A stretch of 64,000 nt of DNA from Micromonospora parathelypteridis (GTDB lineage Bacteria; Actinomycetota; Actinomycetes; Mycobacteriales; Micromonosporaceae). The notes beneath the pieces were generated by a model. The model was not told the DNA's origin. It did no database searches and saw nothing but the letters and a program-made list of their open reading frames with translations. The translations under genes and the position numbers were made by a program. Each line of letters opens with the position of its first letter. The stretch's first letter is position 1. The stretch spans positions 4,588,001-4,652,000 of the forward strand of contig NZ_JACHDP010000001.1 of NCBI RefSeq assembly GCF_014201145.1, in the 5' to 3' direction. This document shows, piece after piece, positions 6,846 to 14,938 of this stretch.

Positions 6846-8459
6846 GTGCTGGACACCCTCGACGCCGCCGCGGTCCGCCGTTGGTGCGCGGGTGGGCTGG
6901 CCGCACTGAAGCGGCACCAGGGCGAGATCGACCAGCTCAACGTCTACCCGGTGCCCGACGGCGACACCGGCACCAACCTGGTGCTCACCCTCACCTCGGC
7001 CCAGCAGGCCCTCGCGATGGATCTGGACACTCTCCCCGACAGCGGGCCGACCGCGCACGGGCACGCGCTGCGGCTGATGGCCCAGGGCGCGCTACTCGGC
7101 GCGCGGGGCAACTCCGGGGTGATCCTCTCGCAGATCCTGCGGGGCTTCGCCGACGAGGTCGCCGTGGTCCCGGCGGTGCGCGGCCGGGAGTTGGCCGCCG
7201 CGCTGCGGTCCGGCGCCACCGCCGCGTACACCGCGGTTGCCCGGCCGGTCGAGGGCACCCTGCTCACCGTGGTCGCGGCGGCCGCCGCCGCGGCCGAACG
7301 GGCGGACAGCGGCGACCTGCCGGCGGTGGCCCGCGTCGCGGCCCGGGCGGCGGCCGAGGCACTCGCCCGGACCCCGGAGCAACTGCCGGCCCTGGCCCGC
7401 GCGGGCGTGGTCGACGCGGGCGGCCGAGGGCTCTGCGTGCTGCTCGACGCCCTGGTCGAGGTGCTCACCGGGGAGAGCGCCGCCCGGCCCGCACCGACGC
7501 CGCGCTCCGCCCGTCCGGCGGCCACCGTCGCCCGCGAGGCCGGTTCCGACGAGTACGCGTACGAGGTGCAGTTCCTGCTCGACGCCCGGGCCGAGGCGGT
7601 GGCCGGGATGCGGCAGGCACTGGACGCGCTGGGTGACTCGCTCGTCGTCGTCGGCGACGGGCGTGAGCCGGAGAGCACCTGGAACGTCCACGTGCACGTC
7701 AACGACGTGGGCGCGGCGGTCGAGGCGGGCGTCGCCGCCGGCCGCCCGTACCGGATCTCGGTGACCCGCTTCGCCGACCAGCCGGAGCCGCCCCGCGGCC
7801 CGGTCGCGGACGGCCGGGCCGCGGTGGTGGTGGCCACCGGCGGCGGCATCGCCGAGCTGTTCGCCGCGGAGGGGGCAACCGTGGTGCCGGGCAACCCGTC
7901 CACGGGTGAGCTGCTGGACGCGGTCCGCGGCACGGGCGCGGCCCGGGTGGTGGTGCTGCCCAACGACCCCAACACCGAGGCGGTGGCGAGCGCGGCGGCC
8001 CGCGAGGCCCATCGGTACGGCATCAAGGTGAGCGTGGTGCCGACCCGCTCGCCCGTGCAGGCGCTGGCCGCCCTCGCGGTCCGCGACGGTGACCGCCGCT
8101 TCGAGGACGACGTCATCGCGATGGCCGAGGCTGCCGGGGCCTGCCGTTACGCCGAGGTCTGCCATGCCAGCCGGGAGGCGCTGACGGTGGCCGGCCCGTG
8201 TCGTCCGGGCGACGTGCTGGCGCTGGTGGAGGGGGAGGTGCACCTGATCGGCACCGACCTCACCGACACCTGCGCGGCCGTGGTCGACCGGATGCTCGGC
8301 GGCGGTGGCGAGATGGTCACCCTGCTGGCCGGGGCGGACGCCCCGGCCGGGCTCACCGATGCCGTCCGCGCGCACGTCGCGAGGCGCTGGCCGTTCGTCG
8401 AGGTGCACACGTACCCGGGCGGCCAGCCGTTTTATCCGCTCCTGGTAGGGATCGAATGA
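6846..8459 (+). CDS. DAK2-domain protein, fatty acid kinase A-like
   Basis: A 537-residue cytoplasmic protein related to YloV/FakA, which with FakB phosphorylates fatty acids. The DhaL/DAK2 ATP-binding domain occupies residues 1 to about 200: NVYPVPDGDTGTNLVLTL (Mg-ATP Asp cluster, about residue 32) and GARGNSGVILSQILRGF (about residue 83). The rest is the middle domain and a DegV-like carboxy domain. The start is GTG 6846, placed by a TAGGCT box 7 nt upstream. The stop overlaps recG as ATGA, the usual pairing in actinobacteria. No FakB is adjacent. Confidence 0.85.
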   Translation: MLDTLDAAAVRRWCAGGLAALKRHQGEIDQLNVYPVPDGDTGTNLVLTLTSAQQALAMDLDTLPDSGPTAHGHALRLMAQGALLGARGNSGVILSQILRGFADEVAVVPAVRGRELAAALRSGATAAYTAVARPVEGTLLTVVAAAAAAAERADSGDLPAVARVAARAAAEALARTPEQLPALARAGVVDAGGRGLCVLLDALVEVLTGESAARPAPTPRSARPAATVAREAGSDEYAYEVQFLLDARAEAVAGMRQALDALGDSLVVVGDGREPESTWNVHVHVNDVGAAVEAGVAAGRPYRISVTRFADQPEPPRGPVADGRAAVVVATGGGIAELFAAEGATVVPGNPSTGELLDAVRGTGAARVVVLPNDPNTEAVASAAAREAHRYGIKVSVVPTRSPVQALAALAVRDGDRRFEDDVIAMAEAAGACRYAEVCHASREALTVAGPCRPGDVLALVEGEVHLIGTDLTDTCAAVVDRMLGGGGEMVTLLAGADAPAGLTDAVRAHVARRWPFVEVHTYPGGQPFYPLLVGIE

Positions 8460-10654
8460 GCGAACCAGCCACCGTGGACACTCCGCTGAAGAAGCTGGTC
8501 GGGGACAAGACAGCCAAGGCGCTGGCCGCGCACCTCGACCTGCACACCGCGGGTGACCTGGTCTACCACTTCCCGCGTCGCTACGACGAGCGCGGCGAGC
8601 ACACCGACATCCGCTCGCTGGACGTCGGCGAGCAGGTCACCGTGCTGGCCCAGGTGCAGCGCACCGCCGTGCGCCCGATGCGGCAGCGGCGCGGCAACCT
8701 GCTGGAGGTGACCGTCGGCGACGGCTCCGGCGGGCTGCTGACGTTGACGTTCTTCGGCAACCAGGCGTGGCGCGAGCGGGAGCTGCGCCCCGGCCGGTGG
8801 GGGCTGTTCGCCGGCAAGGTCACCGAGTTCCGGGGCAAACGGCAGCTCAACGGCCCGGAGTACGTCCTGCTCGGCGAGGGTGGTGACGGCGAGGCGGCGG
8901 TCAACGACGAGATCGAGGAGTTCGCCGGCGCGCTGATCCCCGTCTACCCGGCCGCCGCGGCCGTGCCGACCTGGGTAATCGCCCGCTGTGTGCGGGTCGT
9001 GCTGGACACGTTCACTCCGCCGGACGATCCGCTGCCGGGCAGCGTGCGGGCCAGCCGCAAGTTGGTCGGGCTCGGCAAGGCCCTGCAGGAGATCCACCGG
9101 CCCACCAGCAAGGAGGAGCTGCACCGGGCTCGGCGTCGGCTCAAGTGGGACGAAGCGTTCGCCGTCCAGTTGACCCTGGTGCAGCGCAAGCACCGGGCCG
9201 CGGACTGGCCGGCCCGGCCCCGCCCGGCGCACCCGGGCGGGCTGCTGGACGCCTTCGACGCCCGACTTCCGTACGAGCTGACTACCGGTCAGCGCGACGT
9301 CGGTGTGGAGATCGCCGCGGATCTGGCCGCCCCGCACCCGATGCACCGGTTGTTGCAGGGTGAGGTCGGCTCGGGCAAGACGGTGGTGGCGTTGCGGGCG
9401 ATGCTCCAGGTGGTCGACGCGGGAGGGCAGGCCGCGCTGCTGGCGCCGACCGAGGTGCTGGCCGCTCAACACCACCGCGGCATGCTCGACCTGCTCGGGC
9501 CGCTCGGGCAGGCCGGCGAGTTGGGTTCCGCCGACCACGCCACCCGGGTCGAGCTGGTCACCGGCTCGCTGGGCGCGGCAGCTCGTCGACGGGCGCTCGG
9601 CGAGGTGGCCAGTGGCGCCGCCGGCATCGTGCTCGGCACCCACGCCCTGCTCTACGAGGGCGTCGACTTCGCTGATCTCGGCCTGGTGGTCGTCGACGAG
9701 CAGCACCGCTTCGGCGTCGAGCAGCGCGACGCTCTGCGGGCCAAGGCCGACCAGCCGCCGCACGTGCTGGTGATGACGGCCACCCCGATCCCGCGCACGG
9801 TGGCGATGACCGTCTACGGCGATCTGGAGGTCTCCACCCTCTCCCAGTTGCCCCGTGGTCGATCGCCGATCGCCTCGCACGTGGTGCCGGCCGCCGAGAA
9901 GCCGGCCTACCTGGACCGGGCCTGGCGACGGGTGCGCGAGGAGGTGGCCGCCGGCCATCAGGCGTACGTGGTGTGCCCGCGAATCGGGGAGGGGCCGGCA
10001 GCGGACGAGGAGCCGCCGCCCGAGGACGACAACGGCCGACGGCCGCCGCTGGCGGTGACCGAGGTCGCACCGCTGCTGGCCGAGGGGCCGCTGCACGGCC
10101 TGCGGATCGGGGTGCTGCACGGTCGCCTGCCGGCCGACGAGAAGGACGCGGTGATGCGGTCCTTCGCCGCCGGTGACCTGGACGTCCTGGTGGCGACCAC
10201 CGTGATCGAGGTCGGCGTGGACGTACCGAACGCGACCGTCATGATCGTGCTGGACGCCGACCGGTTCGGTGTCTCCCAACTGCACCAGCTCCGCGGCCGG
10301 GTCGGCCGTGGCGCCGCTGCCGGGCTCTGCCTGCTGGTCAGCGAAGCGGCCGAGGGTTCGTCGGCACGGGAACGCCTGGACGCGGTGGCGTCCACCAGCG
10401 ACGGTTTCAAGCTCGCCGAACTTGATCTGGAACAGCGCCGCGAGGGCGACGTGCTCGGTGCCACCCAGTCCGGGCACCGCTCGCACCTGCGGCTGCTGTC
10501 CCTGCGTCGCGACGCCGACCTGATCCGCGACGCCCGCGCCGAGGCGATCACCCTCGTCGAGGAGGACCCGGAGCTCACCCGCAACCCGGCGCTGGCCGCC
10601 TCGGTCGCCGCGCTGGTCGACGAGGACCGAGCGGAGTATCTGGAGAAGGGCTGA
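8456..10654 (+). CDS. recG: ATP-dependent DNA helicase RecG
   Basis: A 732-residue branch-migration helicase that rewinds stalled forks and Holliday junctions. In order: an amino-terminal wedge/OB domain (about residues 60-160), Walker A GEVGSGKTVVAL near residue 302, Walker B VVDEQHRFGVEQRD, motif III TATPIPRT, then helicase motif V TTVIEVGVDVPNA and motif VI QLRGRVGRGA, and the RecG carboxy domain. ATG 8456 overlaps the DAK2 stop by 4 nt, so translation is coupled. A strong intrinsic terminator follows at 10744. Confidence 0.96.
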   Translation: MSEPATVDTPLKKLVGDKTAKALAAHLDLHTAGDLVYHFPRRYDERGEHTDIRSLDVGEQVTVLAQVQRTAVRPMRQRRGNLLEVTVGDGSGGLLTLTFFGNQAWRERELRPGRWGLFAGKVTEFRGKRQLNGPEYVLLGEGGDGEAAVNDEIEEFAGALIPVYPAAAAVPTWVIARCVRVVLDTFTPPDDPLPGSVRASRKLVGLGKALQEIHRPTSKEELHRARRRLKWDEAFAVQLTLVQRKHRAADWPARPRPAHPGGLLDAFDARLPYELTTGQRDVGVEIAADLAAPHPMHRLLQGEVGSGKTVVALRAMLQVVDAGGQAALLAPTEVLAAQHHRGMLDLLGPLGQAGELGSADHATRVELVTGSLGAAARRRALGEVASGAAGIVLGTHALLYEGVDFADLGLVVVDEQHRFGVEQRDALRAKADQPPHVLVMTATPIPRTVAMTVYGDLEVSTLSQLPRGRSPIASHVVPAAEKPAYLDRAWRRVREEVAAGHQAYVVCPRIGEGPAADEEPPPEDDNGRRPPLAVTEVAPLLAEGPLHGLRIGVLHGRLPADEKDAVMRSFAAGDLDVLVATTVIEVGVDVPNATVMIVLDADRFGVSQLHQLRGRVGRGAAAGLCLLVSEAAEGSSARERLDAVASTSDGFKLAELDLEQRREGDVLGATQSGHRSHLRLLSLRRDADLIRDARAEAITLVEEDPELTRNPALAASVAALVDEDRAEYLEKG

Positions 10655-10743
10655 GCCCCGCTGGCTGGTCCTGTCAGGACTCAGCCCTGCCGGCTGGTCC
10701 TGGCGGACAGCCGCTTCCCCGTACTGATCACTTGCGGAATGGG

Positions 10744-10786
10744 CTGAGGGCGCGCCGACCGGATGGTCGACGCGCCCTCAGTTTTT
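10744..10786 (+). terminator. Intrinsic terminator after recG
   Basis: CTGAGGGCGCG pairs with CGCGCCCTCAG around an inner CGACC/GGTCG stem with one mismatch and a GGAT loop, then TTTTT follows directly. It is the best classical terminator in the window and acts on the plus strand. Confidence 0.92.
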
Positions 10787-10802
10787 GTCAGAGCGGGTTG
10801 TC

Positions 10803-11816
10803 TCAGGCGGTGAAGCGCACCCGACGACGACGCGCCATCACGAACAGGCCAGCACCAGCGGCGAGCAGCACCACGGCGCCAGCGATGATCCCGCCGGTCG
10901 CGGCACCGGTCAGCGGCAGAGCGGGCTCGTCCTTGTCGCCGCCACCCTGACCCGGGGTGCAGTCGGCCGGCTTGACCCACTTCACGGCCTCGGCCGGGTC
11001 GCTCTGCTCACCCTCGATGCTCGGGGTGACGGTCAGACCCTCGTATGCCTCGAAGGAGACCTCGGTCTTCTTGCCCGGGACCAGCTCGAGCTTCTTGACG
11101 ACGTTCTTCTCCGAGGTCAGCACGACGGTCTCGGCGACGCCGTCGGCCGGGTTGTCGGCGGTGACGACCAGCGAGTCACAGTCGAAGATGATCTCGAACA
11201 CCGGAGCGTTCGGCTCCTCCGGCACCAGCGGGCCGGTCGGCTCGCTCGGCTGCGGGGTCGGGCTGGTCGGGACCGGGCTGGTCGGGACCGGAGTGGTGGG
11301 GGCCGGGGTCGTCGGCGCCGGGCTGGACGGCTGGACGGTCGGCGTCACGGTCGGCGACGGCGTGGGCGTCGTCGGCGACGGCGTCGGGGAGGCCGTCGGC
11401 GGCTTGGTGCACTTCTTGCTCACCTCGGCGGTGCCGCTGGCCGTGTTGGTGATCCGCTTACCGTCGCGGATCCACTCGGCGGTGACCTTCAGGTCGAGCT
11501 TGGAGTTCTTGGTGGTGGTCTGAACGCCGGTCACCTTGCCGTTGGCCGGCAGCTTGCGGCCCGCGGCGATGCCATCGATGGCGGTGCCGGACGGGGTCCA
11601 CACCTTGGTGATGGTGGCTTCGAGGTCGCGCTCGCTGTTCACCACCTTCCAGTCAACGAGGTACACGCCCTTCGTGGCCGTGGCGCAAGCGGTGCCGGAG
11701 ACGGTCGTGTGGTGCGCGAGTGCCGGGGTGGCGAACGTCGCTGCACCGGTGAGGCCGATCAGTGCGCCGGCGGCGATGGCCGCGACGCGCCGCAACGGAG
11801 ACTTGGGGAGGTTCAA
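10803..11816 (-). CDS. LPXTG-type cell-wall-anchored protein
   Basis: A 337-residue exported protein. A signal peptide (LRRVAAIAAGALIGLTGAA, then ATPALA) is followed by an approximately 95-residue beta-rich domain with two Cys, a roughly 55-residue Pro/Thr/Ser wall-spanning linker, a second domain of about 90 residues, and a sorting signal: LPLTG, a hydrophobic helix and RRRRVRF at the end. Sortase should cleave in LPLTG and join it to peptidoglycan; no sortase lies in the window. I choose TTG 11816 because AGGAG lies 6 nt upstream and it begins right before the signal peptide. The ligand is unknown. Confidence 0.87.
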   Translation of the reverse strand: MNLPKSPLRRVAAIAAGALIGLTGAATFATPALAHHTTVSGTACATATKGVYLVDWKVVNSERDLEATITKVWTPSGTAIDGIAAGRKLPANGKVTGVQTTTKNSKLDLKVTAEWIRDGKRITNTASGTAEVSKKCTKPPTASPTPSPTTPTPSPTVTPTVQPSSPAPTTPAPTTPVPTSPVPTSPTPQPSEPTGPLVPEEPNAPVFEIIFDCDSLVVTADNPADGVAETVVLTSEKNVVKKLELVPGKKTEVSFEAYEGLTVTPSIEGEQSDPAEAVKWVKPADCTPGQGGGDKDEPALPLTGAATGGIIAGAVVLLAAGAGLFVMARRRRVRFTA

Positions 11817-11984
11817 CGCCTGCTCCTGGTGAGGGGGTACGGATCGCGTGCGGGAGGTCGGGAGGCCTGGCGACCGGACGGATCGTCTGCTCACCGGGAC
11901 GTCGCGCAACGCGGGGGTGTTCCCGCGCGAAGCGGGGACAGGGGGTGACTGTACTGGCGGGTCACGAATGAAGGGAGTTCATGT

Positions 11985-12002
11985 CATTGCCATCAGGCAA
12001 TG
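11985..12002. promoter_or_regulatory. Inverted repeat CATTGCC-N4-GGCAATG, operator-like
   Basis: Perfect 7-bp arms around ATCA. The repeat overlaps the TACATT -10 and the expected start of the LPLTG gene transcript, a typical repressor position. Which protein would bind is unknown. Confidence 0.45.
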
Positions 12003-12221
12003 TAATCTATTTGTGATCTTTGATGAACGGGTCGTGCTGATCTGATCACTGAGGATCTGCGATGTGGACGGTCGGACGGGGTTCCGCAGTGGACCCGGAG
12101 CTTCCGAGGATGCTCCGACCAGCCGGTCGACGACATGCGAGATCGCTGATACCCGAATAGCGATCATTTGCCCGGCCCCGGCGATGCGGGCGGTGTCGGT
12201 CGTGGTCCGCGCCGGCTCGCG

Positions 12222-12227
12222 TAGCGT
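12222..12227 (+). promoter_or_regulatory. -10 box TAGCGT before the rsmD leader ORF
   Basis: TAGCGT lies exactly 7 nt before ATG 12235, the geometry of a leaderless transcript. Confidence 0.5.
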
Positions 12228-12234
12228 CGCGGGC

Positions 12235-12255
12235 ATGAGCAGGTGGAAACGGTGA
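12235..12255 (+). CDS. 6-codon leaderless leader ORF overlapping rsmD
   Basis: ATG 12235, 7 nt after TAGCGT, encodes MSRWKR and stops at TGA 12253-12255, overlapping the rsmD start GTG 12252 as GTGA. Because the leaderless ATG is out of frame with rsmD, rsmD would be reached by termination-reinitiation. Confidence 0.5.
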   Translation: MSRWKR

Positions 12256-12815
12256 CCCGGATCGTGGCCGGGACGCTCGGCGGTCGGCGAATAGCCGCGC
12301 CTCCCGGCGCCGGCACCCGACCGACGTCCGACCGGGTGCGGGAGGCGCTGTTCAGTGCCGTCCAGGCCGAGGTCGACCTCGACGGCGCCCGCTTCGCCGA
12401 CCTGTACGCCGGTTCCGGCGCGGTCGGGCTGGAGGCGCTCTCGCGGGGGGCCCGGCACGTGCTGCTTGTCGAGTCCGACCCGAGGGCGGCCCGGGTGATC
12501 CGGGAGAACGTCGCGGCCCTGCGCGCCGGCCCGGCCGCCCGCCTGGTCACCGGCAAGGTGGCGACGGTGCTGGCCGCTGGCCCCGGCGGCGAGACCTACG
12601 ACGTCGTCTTCGCCGACCCGCCGTACGCGGTGCCGGGCGAGGAGATCACCGCGCTGCTGGCCGCGCTCGTCGATGGTGACTGGCTGGCCAGCGACGCCAT
12701 GGTGGTGGTGGAGCGGTCCAGCCGCAGCGGGCCGGTCGACTGGGTGGACGGGATCACCGCCGAGCGCAGTCGCCGGTACGGCGAGACCACCCTTTGGTAC
12801 GGTCGCCGATCATGA
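12252..12815 (+). CDS. rsmD: 16S rRNA (guanine(966)-N2)-methyltransferase RsmD
   Basis: A 187-residue SAM-dependent enzyme that methylates G966 of 16S rRNA during 30S assembly. It shows IVAGTLGGRRIAAPPG at the amino end, the SAM-binding FADLYAGSGAVGLEALSRGA near residue 50, and the catalytic NPPY-type motif VVFADPPYAV near residue 118 (the family usually has DPPY). I start at GTG 12252, coupled to a 6-codon leader; GTG 12243 is the alternative. The stop overlaps coaD as ATGA, a conserved actinobacterial pair. Confidence 0.93.
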   Translation: MTRIVAGTLGGRRIAAPPGAGTRPTSDRVREALFSAVQAEVDLDGARFADLYAGSGAVGLEALSRGARHVLLVESDPRAARVIRENVAALRAGPAARLVTGKVATVLAAGPGGETYDVVFADPPYAVPGEEITALLAALVDGDWLASDAMVVVERSSRSGPVDWVDGITAERSRRYGETTLWYGRRS

Positions 12816-13294
12816 GACGTGCGGTGTGCCCCGGTTCGTTCGACCCGGTCACCAACGGACACCTCGACATCGTCGGGCGGGCCAGCAGGCTCTTCGATGA
12901 GGTGATCGTCGGTGTGTTGGTGAACCAGTCCAAGAGTGGCTTGTTCACCATCGAGGAGCGGATCGACATGCTCCGCGAGGTGACCTCCTCGTACGGGAAC
13001 GTGCGGGTCGAGTCGTTCCGCGGGCTGCTGGTGGACTTCTGCCGGGCCCAGCAGGCGAGTGTGCTGATCAAGGGCCTGCGGGCGGTCAGCGACTTCGACT
13101 ACGAGTTGCAGATGGCCCAGATGAACATCGGGCTGGCCGGCGTCGAGACGCTCTTCATGCCGACCAACCCGCTCTACTCGTTCCTCTCCTCGAGTCTGGT
13201 CAAGGACGTGGCCAAGTGGGGCGGCGACATCTCCGCCCATGTGCCCGATCCGGTCCGCGAAGCCCTGCAGTCCCGCCTGGGCCCCCGCCCCTGA
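12812..13294 (+). CDS. coaD: Phosphopantetheine adenylyltransferase
   Basis: Transfers AMP from ATP to 4'-phosphopantetheine, the fourth step of coenzyme A synthesis. The 160 residues fit the family. The nucleotidyl-transferase motif CPGSFDPVTNGHLDIV (T-x-x-H type) is at residues 5-20, LIKGLRAVSDFDYELQMAQM lies mid-protein, and YSFLSSSLVKDVAKWGGD near the end contains the ISSTxVR-like ATP motif. It is translationally coupled to rsmD by a 4-nt overlap. A long inverted repeat follows its stop. Confidence 0.97.
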   Translation: MRRAVCPGSFDPVTNGHLDIVGRASRLFDEVIVGVLVNQSKSGLFTIEERIDMLREVTSSYGNVRVESFRGLLVDFCRAQQASVLIKGLRAVSDFDYELQMAQMNIGLAGVETLFMPTNPLYSFLSSSLVKDVAKWGGDISAHVPDPVREALQSRLGPRP

Positions 13295-13328
13295 CCTAAC
13301 CCCCTCCCGTACCCGCTCCCGCTCCCCG

Positions 13329-13398
13329 CGATCTTGCACTTGTGGTCCCCGGATCGCCCCTTTCGGGGTGGTTTGGCGCGACCGAAAGTGCAAGATCG
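13329..13398. repeat. Inverted repeat with CGATCTTGCACTT arms (copy A)
   Basis: Perfect 13-bp arms at 13329-13341 and 13386-13398, with an inner CCCC-TTTC-GGGG stem-loop. A C-rich tract on the left and a G-rich tract on the right extend the pairing imperfectly. The same 13-bp arm occurs in the element at 39220-39288. It lies between coaD and the SepIVA-like gene and may terminate coaD transcription. Confidence 0.75.
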
Positions 13399-13575
13399 GC
13401 GTGGGGGAGGGGCGCGGGAGGGGTGCGGGAGGGGTGCGGGGTGACGATGTCGCGACGCGCCGGGTTGGGGCGGATGGGGCCGGTGTGGGGTTCGCACGAC
13501 ATGATTGGTGGCGCGGGGAACGGCCGTAGCCCGCATCATGGAGGTCGGCCGACGAACGACAGGAGTGAGGTACCG

Positions 13576-14073
13576 GTGGACCCGCTCGATCGCATCGACG
13601 AACTGATCACCATGGTGGAGCAGGCCCGCTCCGTCCCGATGTCGCGCAACAACTGCATGGTCGACCGGGGCGAGATGATCGCTGCCCTCGACGAGATGCG
13701 CGCCGACCTCCCCGCCGACCTGCGTCGCGCCGCCGCGCTCCTAGAGGAGCGCGACAAGATCATGGAAGCCGGCAAGCGCGAGGCAGACCGGATCATCAGC
13801 GAGGGTGAGGCAGAACACGCCCGCCTGGTCTCGGTGAACGAGATCACCGTGTCGGCCGAGCACGAGGGTGCCCGGATCATCGCCGAGGCGCGGGCCGAGG
13901 CGCAGCGCCTGCGCGAGGAGGTCGACGACTACGTCGACACCGCGCTGGCCAACTTCGAGCAGTTCCTCACCCGGGCGTTGGCCTCGATAGAGCGTGGCCG
14001 AGACAAGATGCACGCACTACGGGAGATCGGCACCTTCGGTGGGGATGAGGCGGATCGCCCGCTACCCTTCTGA
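13576..14073 (+). CDS. SepIVA/DivIVA-like coiled-coil cell division protein
   Basis: A 165-residue, highly charged protein. The amino end DPLDRIDELITMVEQARSVP is followed by a conserved NNCMVDRGEMIAALDEM segment and a long continuous helix (about residues 50-150, rich in Glu, Ala and Arg) resembling DivIVA or ATP-synthase b subunits. Order coaD - this gene - DUF177 - rpmF - rnc - mutM matches mycobacterial sepIVA (Rv2927c region), which supports a septum and intracellular-membrane-domain role. I start at GTG 13576, where conserved sequence begins; the frame is open far upstream through repeat DNA. Confidence 0.8.
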   Translation: MDPLDRIDELITMVEQARSVPMSRNNCMVDRGEMIAALDEMRADLPADLRRAAALLEERDKIMEAGKREADRIISEGEAEHARLVSVNEITVSAEHEGARIIAEARAEAQRLREEVDDYVDTALANFEQFLTRALASIERGRDKMHALREIGTFGGDEADRPLPF

Positions 14074-14143
14074 GCGGCACCTCACCAGCCGACATTCTCA
14101 GGCGGGCGTCGCCCCCGGTTCGACGGTCCGGCGGTCGCCCAGG

Positions 14144-14149
14144 TAACCT
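14144..14149 (+). promoter_or_regulatory. -10 box TAACCT before the DUF177-rpmF operon
   Basis: TAACCT followed by a T-run, about 35 bp before the DUF177 start. TTCGAC at 14119-14124 could be the -35 with a 19-bp spacer. Confidence 0.4.
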
Positions 14150-14183
14150 TTTTTGTCGGCCTCTCACCGGCCGGAGTCTGACT

Positions 14184-14747
14184 ATGCCCAAGCACTCGCC
14201 ATCGACACTCAACCCCAGGTCGCCGCTGGTCCTCGACACGAGGGACCTGCCGCGCCGACCTGGCGCGTTGCGTGAGGTCCAGCGGGTCGTGCCGGCACCG
14301 GCGGACCTCGGTGTGGAGTTGATCGGCGTGCCGGAGGGCGCGGACCTCGACCTCGATCTGAGGTTGCAGTCGGTGTCCGAGGGCGTGCTCGTCTCCGGGA
14401 CCATCACCGGTCCCGTCCGGGGCGAGTGCGGCCGTTGCCTGCGCGAGATCAACGACTCGATGGGCGTGACGATCCAGGAGCTGTACGCGTATGAGGACAG
14501 CACCACGGACGCCACGACCGACGAGGACGAGGTGGGCCGGATGCAGGGCGATCTGATCGACCTGGAGCCGGCGCTGCGGGACGCGTTGGTGCTCACGCTG
14601 CCGACCAACCCGCTCTGCCGGGAGGACTGCCCAGGGTTGTGCCCCGAATGCGGGGCGCACTGGGATGATCTGCCGGCCGACCACAGTCACCAGCAGATCG
14701 ACCCGCGTTGGGCGGGCCTGTCGCAACTGACCGTTACAGAGGAGTAA
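14184..14747 (+). CDS. DUF177 (YceD) family protein
   Basis: A 187-residue protein of the YceD family, nearly always encoded just before rpmF and implicated in 23S rRNA processing or accumulation. The conserved core [14 protein letters not shown] and a carboxy-terminal Cys cluster ([17 protein letters not shown]), probably zinc-binding, are visible, with an acidic stretch between. It begins at ATG 14184. The rpmF start follows 5 bp after its stop, preceded by AGAGGAG within its last codons. Confidence 0.92.
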   Translation: MPKHSPSTLNPRSPLVLDTRDLPRRPGALREVQRVVPAPADLGVELIGVPEGADLDLDLRLQSVSEGVLVSGTITGPVRGECGRCLREINDSMGVTIQELYAYEDSTTDATTDEDEVGRMQGDLIDLEPALRDALVLTLPTNPLCREDCPGLCPECGAHWDDLPADHSHQQIDPRWAGLSQLTVTEE

Positions 14748-14752
14748 GAACC

Positions 14753-14926
14753 GTGGCCGTCCCGAAGCGCAAGATGTCGCGCAGCAACACCCGGTCCCGC
14801 CGGGCGAACTGGAAGGCGACCGTGGTCGCGACCGTCGCGTGCCCGCAGTGCAAGTCCCCGAAGCTGCCGCACGCTGCCTGCTCCGTCTGCGGCACCTACA
14901 ACGGCCGCCAGGTTCTCGAGGTCTGA
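14753..14926 (+). CDS. rpmF: 50S ribosomal protein L32
   Basis: A 57-residue ribosomal protein with the standard [20 protein letters not shown] amino end and a zinc ribbon formed by [14 protein letters not shown] and CSVCG. The GTG start is 5 bp after DUF177, so the genes are co-transcribed. Confidence 0.97.
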   Translation: MAVPKRKMSRSNTRSRRANWKATVVATVACPQCKSPKLPHAACSVCGTYNGRQVLEV

Positions 14927-14938
14927 CCTGGACGCCGA

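Larger units (their letters stand above)
11817..12234. other. Intergenic region with long leader and promoter of the LPLTG gene
   Basis: 418 bp without a gene, including an AT-rich island at about 11970-12060. On the minus strand TTCATC (12022-12027) and TACATT (11999-12004) form a promoter with a 17-bp spacer, giving the LPLTG gene a 5' leader of about 175 nt. An inverted repeat overlaps the -10. The right end holds the promoter of the rsmD leader ORF. Confidence 0.5.

Noticed and set aside
13342..13575. Upstream extension of the SepIVA-like gene
   Set aside because: The frame is open but crosses inverted repeat A and has repeat-derived Gly/Arg-rich codons; similarity starts at GTG 13576.
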